Source of the DNA: Pedobacter sp. PF22-3
GTDB taxonomy: Bacteria > Bacteroidota > Bacteroidia > Sphingobacteriales > Sphingobacteriaceae
NCBI RefSeq assembly: GCF_026239555.1
Contig: NZ_JAPIVP010000018.1
Coordinates: forward strand, 62,001 to 126,000
Direction of reading: 5' to 3'
DNA length: 64,000 nucleotides
A program made the position numbers and the translations under genes. The first letter of the stretch is position 1, and every line of letters starts with the position of its first letter. Under the pieces are notes generated by a model. That model made no database searches and was not told where the DNA came from. It saw nothing but the letters and a program-made list of their open reading frames with translations. Below, piece by piece: positions 26,426 through 34,062 of the stretch.

Positions 26426-27085
26426 ATGACTAAGGATGAAATTATAATTTATAAAAATGAAGCAAGACTACCAATAATAGAAGTGGTTTTCGGCAATGAT
26501 ACTGTTTGGCTTACTCAACAGCAGATGCAACAGCTTTTTAATAAAACTAAACAGAATATAAGCCTCCATATTAAGAATATATTTAGTGAAAATGAACTTG
26601 TAAAAGATTCAGTTGTCAAGGAATCCTTGACAACTGCTTTAGATGGTAAACGTTATAATACATTCTACTATTCACTTGATGTAGTTATTTCAGTAGGCTA
26701 TCGTATAAAATCGGTTGAGGGTACTAAATTCCGCATTTGGGCCAACCAAATTTTAAAAGATTATCTAATAAATGGGTATGCCTTAAATTATAAAAAATTA
26801 CAAGAGCAAAGCCAGCAACTTATAGAATTGAAGCAGGCTATTAAGCTGGTCGGTGCTGTTCAAAATAACCACTTGCTTAATAATGATAAACTAAAAGACA
26901 CTTTTAAAATTCTTACAAATGATGTATATGCTTTAGATGTTCTTGACCGTTACGACCATCAGCAGCTGGAAAATGAAGTTTCTGGTCACAGTGGCGATTT
27001 TAAAATAGATTACAATTCTGCACTTGAAGCCATAGATGATTTGAGAGTGAAATTTGGAGGAAGCAAACTCTTTGGAAAAAACTAA
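26426..27085 (+). CDS. RhuM-family protein lacking its C-terminal Fic-like part
   Basis: A 219-residue RhuM protein. The N-terminal DNA-binding-like part reads VWLTQQQMQQLFNKTKQNIS, then the conserved YYSLDVVISVGYRIKS and FRIWANQILKDYLINGYALN (residues about 85-120). As I recall, full relatives continue after the block FGGSxLFGN into a Fic-like domain of 100 residues or more with HSFxDGNKR; here translation stops at KLFGKN, precisely at that boundary. The next base pairs already belong to the convergent M28 gene, so the domain is absent, not frameshifted. Function of RhuM is uncertain (virulence or phage related). Confidence 0.8.
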   Translation: MTKDEIIIYKNEARLPIIEVVFGNDTVWLTQQQMQQLFNKTKQNISLHIKNIFSENELVKDSVVKESLTTALDGKRYNTFYYSLDVVISVGYRIKSVEGTKFRIWANQILKDYLINGYALNYKKLQEQSQQLIELKQAIKLVGAVQNNHLLNNDKLKDTFKILTNDVYALDVLDRYDHQQLENEVSGHSGDFKIDYNSALEAIDDLRVKFGGSKLFGKN

Positions 27086-27086
27086 C

Positions 27087-28796
27087 CTACTTTAATTCCG
27101 CTAAATATGCTTTGGTTTGTTTTTCGATCTCATTTGTCGCAAACTTAATGGACGAACCCACTCTTGTGGTTTCTGCTTTAACTGGCATTTTTTTGATGGT
27201 TGCCAATGCATCAGCATACCATTTGCACCAAACCTCGATAATATGCTTCTCATCGTCTGCCGATTTTCCTTCAGCGATGGCTTTTTTACTCAGTTCAAAT
27301 TCAGTTTTTAAGCGTATCAAAGCATCTGCTTTAATTTGAGAAACAGTAGCTATAGCAGTATTTTCATCTGCAGAAATTAAAGTATAAGCTGCAGTTAAAC
27401 CACTTATACCAACGTTTTTCATTTCAGTTGGCGAAACTTTGTCGATCCTGTCGTTATCCGTATGATAAAACACATCGGTAAAGTGCCACATCAGTAGTCC
27501 TGGGATTTTATTTTGTAAAAAAGGAGTGTGATCGCTGCCGCCTTCAAAAGGATTATAGTTAACCGTCCAGTTTGCAAATTTGCCCTGTGTCTTGCAGATA
27601 TCAAAGATGAAGTCGTTAAAATAATGTGGAAAAAGGTCTTTTTCACTAACATCGCCAGCGCCCCATTCGGTGTGTTTATCTGTACCTCTTGTCCAAATGG
27701 CAGAAGGATCGGGCATTTTTTCGATTAAGAAAGAGCCACCAGTTTTTTTAGTGTCTTCGCCAACCATATCCAAACTCATTCCCCACATAATGTCTTTGGC
27801 TCTTGTGGTATCTTCAGTAATATATCTTCTTGTTGATACAATTTCATCGCCCCATAAAAAGGTTAAGCTGCGTTTGGGGTTTATCTTTTTTGCCTGGTAT
27901 AATTCAGCAGTTAATCTTGCCATTTCTGCTAATGTACCCACACCACTGGCATTATCGTTTGCTCCAGGTTCTTGTACGTGGGCGCTAAACACAAAACGTT
28001 CATTTGGATTCACGCTTCCTTTAACATTTGCCACAATGGTTAATTCTTCGGAAGGATAAATTTTGGTCTGGATATTTACATTCAATTTAGTCTCACCTTT
28101 TAGACAATTGGCTTTTAATTTTTCTTTCGCCGCATAAGATAGGAGCAATGTCCACACTTCGCTATTGGCTTTCATGCTGCCGAACTGAATGGAGGTTTGA
28201 TGAATTTCTGGTTGGGTATATTTTGGCATCGAATAGCCCAGTACGCCAACGGCTCCGGCATTGCTTGCGATTTGGAGTAAACGCGATGGATTGTTTTCCG
28301 AAAACAGAATTTTTCCTTTCAGATCCATCTTTTCTATTTCTGCTGGAACTATTTTTTCGATGTAAACCACGTTAGCCGTAACGCCATCAGTGGGAGTTGA
28401 GCCACAGTTAATCGGAATCATGTTACGGTTGGTTTTGTAAGAAATAAGTGGTTGTGCTTCACCTATAATGTTAATAACGGCATCAACAGGCTCCCAGGTG
28501 TTATTTTTTATCGCTCTTTTTTCAATCCTGTAAGTTAAAGGTGCTTCAAACTCATCTTGCTTCTGTTCTACAAAACCAGCTTTTTTAAGGATGTTTTCTA
28601 CATAATGAATGCTTGCATTAAAACCCGTATTGCCGGGTACACGGAAATATTTTTCTACAAAAGCAGTGGTTTCGTAGGCGTTTTTTTCTACGAAGCCAGC
28701 CCGCGTTAGCTTGAAGTATTCGTCTGTTGGGTTTTGCGCGTAACATCCCAATCCCGCGAAAAGCAGTAGCAAAATTATCTTCGTTTTCATGATCAT
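27087..28796 (-). CDS. M28-family metallopeptidase, exported
   Basis: A 569-residue protein with a signal peptide ending at CYAQ. An inserted PA-like domain occupies the middle (about 130-250). The M28 metal site is read as His in FSAHVQEPGANDNASG, Asp in the same run, Glu in FLWGDEIVS, Asp in SLDMVGED and His in FYHTDNDRID. Odd point: the usual HxD, whose Asp supports catalysis, is HVQ here. Two ATGs fit (28796 and 28790). The stop is one base from the RhuM stop, with no terminator between the convergent genes. Confidence 0.85.
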   Translation of the reverse strand: MIMKTKIILLLLFAGLGCYAQNPTDEYFKLTRAGFVEKNAYETTAFVEKYFRVPGNTGFNASIHYVENILKKAGFVEQKQDEFEAPLTYRIEKRAIKNNTWEPVDAVINIIGEAQPLISYKTNRNMIPINCGSTPTDGVTANVVYIEKIVPAEIEKMDLKGKILFSENNPSRLLQIASNAGAVGVLGYSMPKYTQPEIHQTSIQFGSMKANSEVWTLLLSYAAKEKLKANCLKGETKLNVNIQTKIYPSEELTIVANVKGSVNPNERFVFSAHVQEPGANDNASGVGTLAEMARLTAELYQAKKINPKRSLTFLWGDEIVSTRRYITEDTTRAKDIMWGMSLDMVGEDTKKTGGSFLIEKMPDPSAIWTRGTDKHTEWGAGDVSEKDLFPHYFNDFIFDICKTQGKFANWTVNYNPFEGGSDHTPFLQNKIPGLLMWHFTDVFYHTDNDRIDKVSPTEMKNVGISGLTAAYTLISADENTAIATVSQIKADALIRLKTEFELSKKAIAEGKSADDEKHIIEVWCKWYADALATIKKMPVKAETTRVGSSIKFATNEIEKQTKAYLAELK

Positions 28797-28834
28797 CTAT
28801 AAAAGCGAAAGATACTAAGAATATTTAATGTTGC

Positions 28835-29293
28835 TTACGCGTAACGTTTGCCCGTTTTATGTTTTAATCCTTCATCAACCGATAATGGACCGGAGCCAAC
28901 TACCCAAAACATAATCAGCAGAAATAGCACCAATACCGAAAACCACAATTCAGAATTTGGTGTAGAAAAACCCGGGGTAAGGTTAACAAAAAACACGGCA
29001 AACAGTAAGATTGGGATCTGGATGACGACGGCAAAGCGGGTAACCAGGCCTAGCGTGATCAAAATACCGCCAACCAAATGTGCAAAGGCAACAACATGAA
29101 TGGCTACACTGATCAGTACCCCTGAAAAACCAAATACATTGTTTTGTGTAATCATATTCTGGAGTACGGAAGTGTCACTAACGAAAGAGACACCTTTTCC
29201 AAAAATGATCAGGCCAAGTACAATCCGAAGATAATCCAGCCATTTCGAATGATGAACATCTCCCCAATGTTCAATTTTACGGATAACGTTCAT
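28835..29293 (-). CDS. DoxX-family membrane protein
   Basis: A 152-residue protein with four hydrophobic segments and the DoxX core, RIVLGLIIFGKGVSFV in the first helix and AHLVGGILITLGLVTR in the third. DoxX proteins take part in oxidative-stress or respiratory complexes in a few bacteria; no function can be given here. The tail KHKTGKRYA is cytoplasmic. It lies upstream of the M28 gene on the same strand, 38 bases away, and is divergent from a serine hydrolase across palindromes at 29415-29459. Confidence 0.8.
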   Translation of the reverse strand: MNVIRKIEHWGDVHHSKWLDYLRIVLGLIIFGKGVSFVSDTSVLQNMITQNNVFGFSGVLISVAIHVVAFAHLVGGILITLGLVTRFAVVIQIPILLFAVFFVNLTPGFSTPNSELWFSVLVLFLLIMFWVVGSGPLSVDEGLKHKTGKRYA

Positions 29294-29414
29294 AATGAAC
29301 CTCCAGTTTTATGTGAATGATATATTAAGTTACAGATTTATATCATAATATCAAATAACGGACTGAAAATAAAAGTGTTACGCTCTAAAAAAAAAGTGAT
29401 TTTTTAACATTGCT

Positions 29415-29459
29415 AGATGTTAACAAGATAACATCTGATTTTCCGTTTCAGAAAAACGG
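29415..29459. promoter_or_regulatory. Two adjacent palindromes in the DoxX/serine hydrolase divergent region
   Basis: AGATGTTA-N6-TAACATCT (29415-29436) is a perfect eight-base inverted repeat, and CCGTTT-N5-AAACGG (29443-29459) follows seven bases later. They lie about 120 bases from the DoxX start and 130 from the hydrolase start, a good place for a regulator; RNA hairpins are the other possibility. Confidence 0.4.
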
Positions 29460-29542
29460 TGTGTTTTGTTTAATGTGAGAATGGCATCATTGAACTCATG
29501 ATATTGATCAACATTAGTAAATCAAAATCTTTCTTAAATAAC

Positions 29543-29575
29543 TGTAACACGCTACACAGCAAACGCGTCTTAATA
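29543..29575 (+). promoter_or_regulatory. ECF-sigma-like promoter of the serine hydrolase at 29590
   Basis: TGTAAC (29543-29548) and CGTCTTAAT (from 29566), with 17 bases between GTAAC and CGTCT. Extracytoplasmic-function sigma factors often use AAC-type -35 and CGTC-type -10 elements. Related to the stronger pair at 33974-34024 and 35486-35536. Confidence 0.5.
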
Positions 29576-29589
29576 AAAAAATCTTATTG

Positions 29590-30660
29590 ATGAAGAGTAT
29601 ATTTGTTGCACTTTTGCTGTCAATTGCAGGCCTTTCTGCAACTGCACAAACTTCTGCCATTAGTTCTTTTATAGAAAGTTACACTCACCAGCACAACTTC
29701 AATGGTACTGTGCTTGTTCAAAAAGATTCGGAGATACTGTATCAGGCCAGCTTCGGACTTGCAAATCGAGAGTTTAAAATTCCCTTTAATGATGAGACAA
29801 AATACAAGATTTGTTCAATCACCAAATCTTTCACTGCTGCTTTAATACTACAACTTTATGAGCAAGGTAAGATTGAATTGAATGCGAAAATTTCTGCTTA
29901 TTTGCCTGATTATGCGGGAGAAGGTGCAACGCGTGTATCAATTCATCAATTATTGAATCATACTTCGGGGCTTGCTAATACAGACACAGTTAAAAGCCTG
30001 GAAAATGCTTTAAAGTATGGTATTGGATTCTATAACAAGCCATATACATCCGATCAATTAGTGAAAAATTTTTGTTCTAACCGGTTAGTTAATGAGCCCG
30101 GTAAGAAATTTGATTATAATAATGGCGATTACATTATTTTAGGTAAAATTTTAGAAAGAATCTATCATAAATCCTATGAGAAAATTTTAAGTGATCAAAT
30201 ATTAACCCCGTTACATATGTACCATTCTGGATTACTTTCTCAAGATAAACTAGTTGACAGTCTCTCCAATACGTATTTTTTAAGGACTGACCTTAATCAA
30301 ATAGTTCCAGATCTTCCTATGTATAATCAGGACTGGTATGCGGCTGGGGCAATGTATTCAAATACCAAAGACCTGCTAAAATTTTTCAATGCGCTGTTTG
30401 ATTTAAAACTTATTAAAAAGGAAACTTTAGCGCTAATGCTCAAGCCCGGTTTAGACAATTACGGCTATAGTGTTTGGATCAGGGATTACACAGGTGCGAA
30501 TAGAAAGTATAAACGAATGGAGCGATATGGTAGTATCTTAGGGGCAAATGCAGTTGTATTTCGTTATTTGAACGAGAACGTTACTGTAATTGTTTTAAGC
30601 AACACTAATCTAACGGATTTAGGAGACTTTGCTGTAAAAATAGGAAGAACCATCTTTTAA
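29590..30660 (+). CDS. Serine hydrolase of the class C beta-lactamase/esterase family
   Basis: A 356-residue exported protein (signal peptide ending TAQTSA). SxxK is SITK in YKICSITKSFTAAL (about residue 75), the YxN box is YNNGDY, and the third box around YGSILGAN is not the usual HxG, so activity is less certain than in the other two family members of this window. It has no extra C-terminal domain. A TTG one codon upstream is possible, but the ATG at 29590 gives the normal MKS head. The gene is AT-rich and preceded by an ECF-like promoter. Confidence 0.82.
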   Translation: MKSIFVALLLSIAGLSATAQTSAISSFIESYTHQHNFNGTVLVQKDSEILYQASFGLANREFKIPFNDETKYKICSITKSFTAALILQLYEQGKIELNAKISAYLPDYAGEGATRVSIHQLLNHTSGLANTDTVKSLENALKYGIGFYNKPYTSDQLVKNFCSNRLVNEPGKKFDYNNGDYIILGKILERIYHKSYEKILSDQILTPLHMYHSGLLSQDKLVDSLSNTYFLRTDLNQIVPDLPMYNQDWYAAGAMYSNTKDLLKFFNALFDLKLIKKETLALMLKPGLDNYGYSVWIRDYTGANRKYKRMERYGSILGANAVVFRYLNENVTVIVLSNTNLTDLGDFAVKIGRTIF

Positions 30661-30748
30661 CTAAGAAGATAGCGACTTGATTGGTGTGACTGGTGATATA
30701 ATGATTTGAACATAAATTAGTTATGACTGAAATTTAAAGTTTTAACCA

Positions 30749-30779
30749 TTTGATGTAAAATTAACATAAAATTAATTTG
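30749..30779 (+). promoter_or_regulatory. Bacteroidota-type promoter before the small gene at 30840
   Basis: TTTG (30749-30752), 20 bases, then TAATTTG (30773-30779). This is the most complete -33/-7 pair seen in the window, although the -7 part has one base fewer than TAnnTTTG. Confidence 0.5.
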
Positions 30780-30839
30780 TACCGTTTTAGTTTTTGGTAT
30801 GAATTTAGTATTATTGCTTAAATAGATAGGTTTTTTATC

Positions 30840-30950
30840 ATGAGCAAAGAAATATTAGAGTTTTCTGTACAAGTAGATGAAAAATTTGACCTAAAATTTA
30901 ACTGGTTAGATGGCTTTTGGGGCGCTGCATTTAAATTTTTTGGAAAATAA
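30840..30950 (+). CDS. Candidate 36-residue small protein
   Basis: A short open frame, ATG to TAA, downstream of a good promoter. The first half is acidic (EILEFSVQVDEKFD) and the second is aromatic, Gly-containing and basic (NWLDGFWGAAFKFFGK), so the C-terminus could be an amphipathic or membrane-active helix. It has no signal peptide. I do not recognise a family. The 180-base gap to the hydrolase upstream and the absence of repeats over the frame support a real gene; a chance frame of this length is still possible. Confidence 0.45.
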   Translation: MSKEILEFSVQVDEKFDLKFNWLDGFWGAAFKFFGK

Positions 30951-31141
30951 TTTTTAAAATCAAAAATATATTGAATCAGTTACCCTAAACTGAGAGGAAA
31001 AGTATTGCCTGCTCTTTCTGATAGAACATTTATCTTGATCATTAATTCTACTTTAGTCCTTCAATTATTTATATTCATTCCAACTTTAGCGCTCAGTTTT
31101 AGTCTTTACCCTTTGGTCTTTCCTCTTTCAGCTTTTAGCCT

Positions 31142-31149
31142 TATCTTTG
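31142..31149 (+). promoter_or_regulatory. -7 element of rlmD
   Basis: TATCTTTG, consensus, only 7 bases before the ATG at 31157; the transcript would be leaderless or nearly so. Confidence 0.5.
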
Positions 31150-31156
31150 CAAAATA

Positions 31157-32569
31157 ATGAGTAGAAGAAAACCTGGTACGGTAACGATTGTTCCAAACGT
31201 ACAAATAATTGATATTGCAGAAGAAGGAAAAGGTGTTGGCAAGGCTGATGAATTGGTCATTTTTGTGGATAAAGCTGTTCCTGGAGATGTAGTAGATGTA
31301 CGTTTAACGAAAAAGAAAAAGAATTTTGCTGAAGCAATCATTGATCAGCTCCATGAAAAATCAGCATTGCGTACCGATCCTTTTTGTCCTCATTTCGGAA
31401 CCTGTGGCGGCTGTAAATGGCAGCATATGGGGTACGATGCTCAATTAAAGTTTAAACAGAAAAATGTTGAGGCAGCTTTACAGCGTTTAGGCAAAATAGA
31501 TACTTCAGGAACAGAACCTATTTTAGGTTCGGCAAAAAACAGATATTACCGTAATAAATTAGAATTTACTTTTTCGAATAAACGTTGGTTAGAAAAAACG
31601 GATGTTGAACGCGGTGAAGATTTTGATATGAACGCATTGGGTTTTCACGTGCCCTTACGCTTCGATAAAATTTTAGATATCGAACATTGTTATTTACAGG
31701 ATGAGCCATCTAATTCGATTAGAAACGCTGTTCGTAAATATGCTTTAGAAAATGAGCTATCTTTTTACGATCTGCGTAACCATGAGGGTGTTTTGCGTAA
31801 CCTGATTATCCGTACTTCTAGCACGGGAGAAGTGATGGTTGCGGTCGTTTTTGCTTATCCAGAACAAACACAGGTTGACGGTTTAATGGAGTTCCTTAAA
31901 AATGAATTCCCACAAATTACCTCATTGCTTTATATCGTTAACCAAAAGAAGAATGATACCATTTTCGATCAGGAAGTAGAGGTTTTTGCTGGCCGTGATC
32001 ATATTTTTGAAGAAATGGATGGCATCCGCTTTAAAATTGGGGTAAAATCTTTTTATCAGACCAATTCAGAACAAGCCTTCGAATTATATAAGATCACGCG
32101 TGATTTTGCAGGATTTAAAGGCGACGAACTGGTTTATGATTTATATACCGGTGCAGGTACCATTGCGAATTTTATTGCAAAAAACGTGAAGCAGGTAGTA
32201 GGCGTAGAATATGTGCCAACCGCAATTGAAGATGCGAAGTTTAACTCCGAATTAAACGGGATCGATAATACCATCTTTTATGCTGGCGATATGAAAGATA
32301 TCCTGACTTCAGAATTCATATTAGCGCATGGTAAGCCAGATGTGGTCATTACCGATCCGCCACGTGCCGGAATGCACGCAGATGTAGTACAAAGATTATT
32401 GGAAATGGAAGCCGAAAAAATTGTTTATGTCAGCTGTAATGCGGCCACGCAAGCAAGAGATTTAGAGTTACTGAAAGAGAAATACGACGTGGTGCGCATT
32501 AAACCTGTAGATATGTTTCCGCATACGCAGCATGTAGAAAATGTAGTACTTTTAAGATTGAAGGCCTAA
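31157..32569 (+). CDS. rlmD: 23S rRNA (uracil-C5)-methyltransferase of the RlmD/TrmA family
   Basis: A 470-residue SAM-dependent RNA methyltransferase. An N-terminal TRAM domain (about 10-65, with VPGDVVDVRLTKKKKN) is followed by the iron-sulfur cysteines in CPHFGTCGGCKWQH, the SAM site DLYTGAGTIANFIA, the catalytic DPPRAGM and the Cys nucleophile in VYVSCNAATQARDL. The combination of TRAM, four Cys and C-terminal methylase fits RlmD (U1939 of 23S rRNA); RlmC- or TrmA-like specificity cannot be excluded by eye. Confidence 0.9.
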   Translation: MSRRKPGTVTIVPNVQIIDIAEEGKGVGKADELVIFVDKAVPGDVVDVRLTKKKKNFAEAIIDQLHEKSALRTDPFCPHFGTCGGCKWQHMGYDAQLKFKQKNVEAALQRLGKIDTSGTEPILGSAKNRYYRNKLEFTFSNKRWLEKTDVERGEDFDMNALGFHVPLRFDKILDIEHCYLQDEPSNSIRNAVRKYALENELSFYDLRNHEGVLRNLIIRTSSTGEVMVAVVFAYPEQTQVDGLMEFLKNEFPQITSLLYIVNQKKNDTIFDQEVEVFAGRDHIFEEMDGIRFKIGVKSFYQTNSEQAFELYKITRDFAGFKGDELVYDLYTGAGTIANFIAKNVKQVVGVEYVPTAIEDAKFNSELNGIDNTIFYAGDMKDILTSEFILAHGKPDVVITDPPRAGMHADVVQRLLEMEAEKIVYVSCNAATQARDLELLKEKYDVVRIKPVDMFPHTQHVENVVLLRLKA

Positions 32570-32640
32570 GATGTAAAAATGGAAGCTATATGATGGAATT
32601 TTAAAACGTTTCAACATTTAAACCTTTCAATAACAAAAAA

Positions 32641-33054
32641 ATGGATAGAGAAGAATTATTAAGTGCGACGCCGGAAGATAGTGGCGCACCACAAAAGAAG
32701 CAGGAGAGTCCGCTGGTAAGCTTAGAAAAAGACCTGGAGTTTTATGCTGATGCAATTAAAGAGGTATCCATTGAAATTATGGTTGAAGGCATTTCTGCCT
32801 ATCCCATTTTTATTGCTCACCAACACGAAGTAAATCTAGGAGAGGTTATTTTAAATAAAGAAGAACTCAATACCAATTGGACCATACAGGCCTCTACATT
32901 AGAAGAATTTGTAGAAAAAGGAATTATTAGCAAGGAGAAAAAAGAACCTTTCTTAAAAGTATATAAGAAACCGGAAGACTTTATGTGTGTATTTGTGATC
33001 GTTCCTGAAGGCGCTAACTTTATTTATTATCCGTATAAAAAAGGTAGAGGGTAG
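32641..33054 (+). CDS. Conserved hypothetical protein
   Basis: A 137-residue soluble protein without signal peptide or membrane segment. A polar N-terminus (about 30 residues rich in Glu, Ser and Pro) precedes a compact alpha/beta domain with IEIMVEGISAYPIFIAHQ and FMCVFVIVPEGANFIYYPYK. I do not recognise the family. It stands about 70 bases after rlmD in the same direction and is convergent with the DUF2807 gene. Confidence 0.7.
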   Translation: MDREELLSATPEDSGAPQKKQESPLVSLEKDLEFYADAIKEVSIEIMVEGISAYPIFIAHQHEVNLGEVILNKEELNTNWTIQASTLEEFVEKGIISKEKKEPFLKVYKKPEDFMCVFVIVPEGANFIYYPYKKGRG

Positions 33055-33120
33055 AAAGGCTGAGGGTTTAAGGTCTCCTCACTATAGCCTATAATGACCA
33101 TAATCTGTGCAATCACCTTC

Positions 33121-33154
33121 AAAAAAAACGCCGCTTTGCATCCACAAAGCAGCG
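33121..33154 (-). terminator. Terminator of the DUF2807 gene
   Basis: On the minus strand CGCTGCTTTG pairs with CAAAGCGGCG (one mismatch) around six bases, then eight T. Confidence 0.8.
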
Positions 33155-33179
33155 TATTATTATTAACTAAACTAAAGTT

Positions 33180-33884
33180 TTAATTTACATGGTGTACATC
33201 TCCGCTTTTTGAACTTGATGTTTTCTTGAGTGCAGCATTCCCTTTATAACTTACATCACCGCCACCACTTGCACTGGCCTCCAAGCCTTTATTTACATAA
33301 AGACTTACATCAGAACCACCAGAAGCCTGCACTTTTGCATAATCCGCAATTAATTCATAAGCATCGATATCGCTACCCCCACTTGATTGAATAGTCATAT
33401 TTTCTGTTTTGCCTTTTAAATCGATATCGCTGCCTCCGCTTGATTGGATAGATAGATCTTTGCAAACTAGAGTAATTTTTAAATCTGATCCGCCAGAAGA
33501 GCGGATGGCAAGTTTATCGGTTTTAATCTGATTTTGTGTAAAAACATCCGAACCTCCTGAGGCTGCAATTGCGTTTAAGGTTTTAAAACTTACATAAGCT
33601 TTAATGGTACGGTTTTTAAACATGCCACTCCAGTTAATGCCATCTTTAAATTTTATGGTAACATTGCCGCCGCTTTGCTCAACAACAATATCTTTTAATG
33701 TTTCTGAATCAGATTTTATGCTCACACTCTCACTGCCACCTTGGGTTAGATACAAGTCGATTCCACTGCTTACGCCAATACTATTAAAATTTTTAACCGT
33801 GAAATTTTTAGTTTCCTGTGCTTTAGCGATGTAGCTGGTTACCACTATAAATAAAATGGCTGATGATTTGAGAAGGATTTTCAT
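33180..33884 (-). CDS. Exported head-GIN-domain (DUF2807) protein
   Basis: A 234-residue secreted protein with signal peptide ending at AKAQ and one DUF2807 beta-solenoid domain. The domain shows the periodic motif SGGSD: ASGGSDVF, SSGGSDLK, SSGGSDID (twice), ASGGSDVS and ASGGGDVS, each about 18-20 residues apart, as expected for coils of a right-handed helix. The family name refers to adhesin-like heads; the role in Bacteroidota is unknown. It has an ECF-like promoter almost identical to that of the serine hydrolase upstream, and a strong terminator. Confidence 0.88.
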   Translation of the reverse strand: MKILLKSSAILFIVVTSYIAKAQETKNFTVKNFNSIGVSSGIDLYLTQGGSESVSIKSDSETLKDIVVEQSGGNVTIKFKDGINWSGMFKNRTIKAYVSFKTLNAIAASGGSDVFTQNQIKTDKLAIRSSGGSDLKITLVCKDLSIQSSGGSDIDLKGKTENMTIQSSGGSDIDAYELIADYAKVQASGGSDVSLYVNKGLEASASGGGDVSYKGNAALKKTSSSKSGDVHHVN

Positions 33885-33973
33885 AGTCGTTTTTTGTTAA
33901 ATGATTCTGGAGCCAATTCTGATGCAGTATTTACATAGTAAGGCTTTGATTTTCTGTTTTGGTTATAGATATT

Positions 33974-34024
33974 AGACGCATCTCTGGTGGAAACGTTGCA
34001 AACAATCTAAATTATTTTTCAAAT
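33974..34024 (-). promoter_or_regulatory. ECF-sigma-like promoter of the DUF2807 gene
   Basis: Minus strand, 5'-3': ATTTGAAAAATAATTT (34009-34024), nine bases, GCAAC (33995-33999), 16 bases, CGTCTAAT (-10, from 33978). The same three parts with identical spacing occur at 35486-35536. The start codon is about 90 bases downstream. Confidence 0.65.
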
Positions 34025-34062
34025 GGTTGAAAAACCTGGATGGTCTTCTTATGAATTTTACA

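Larger units (their letters stand above)
30661..31156. other. Intergenic region with one candidate small gene and low-complexity DNA
   Basis: Holds the promoter at 30749-30779, the small frame at 30840-30950 and, from about 31083, degenerate pyrimidine-rich words (CTTTACC, TTTGGTCTTTCC) that end at the rlmD promoter. The part at 30951-31080 shows nothing that I can identify. Confidence 0.5.
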
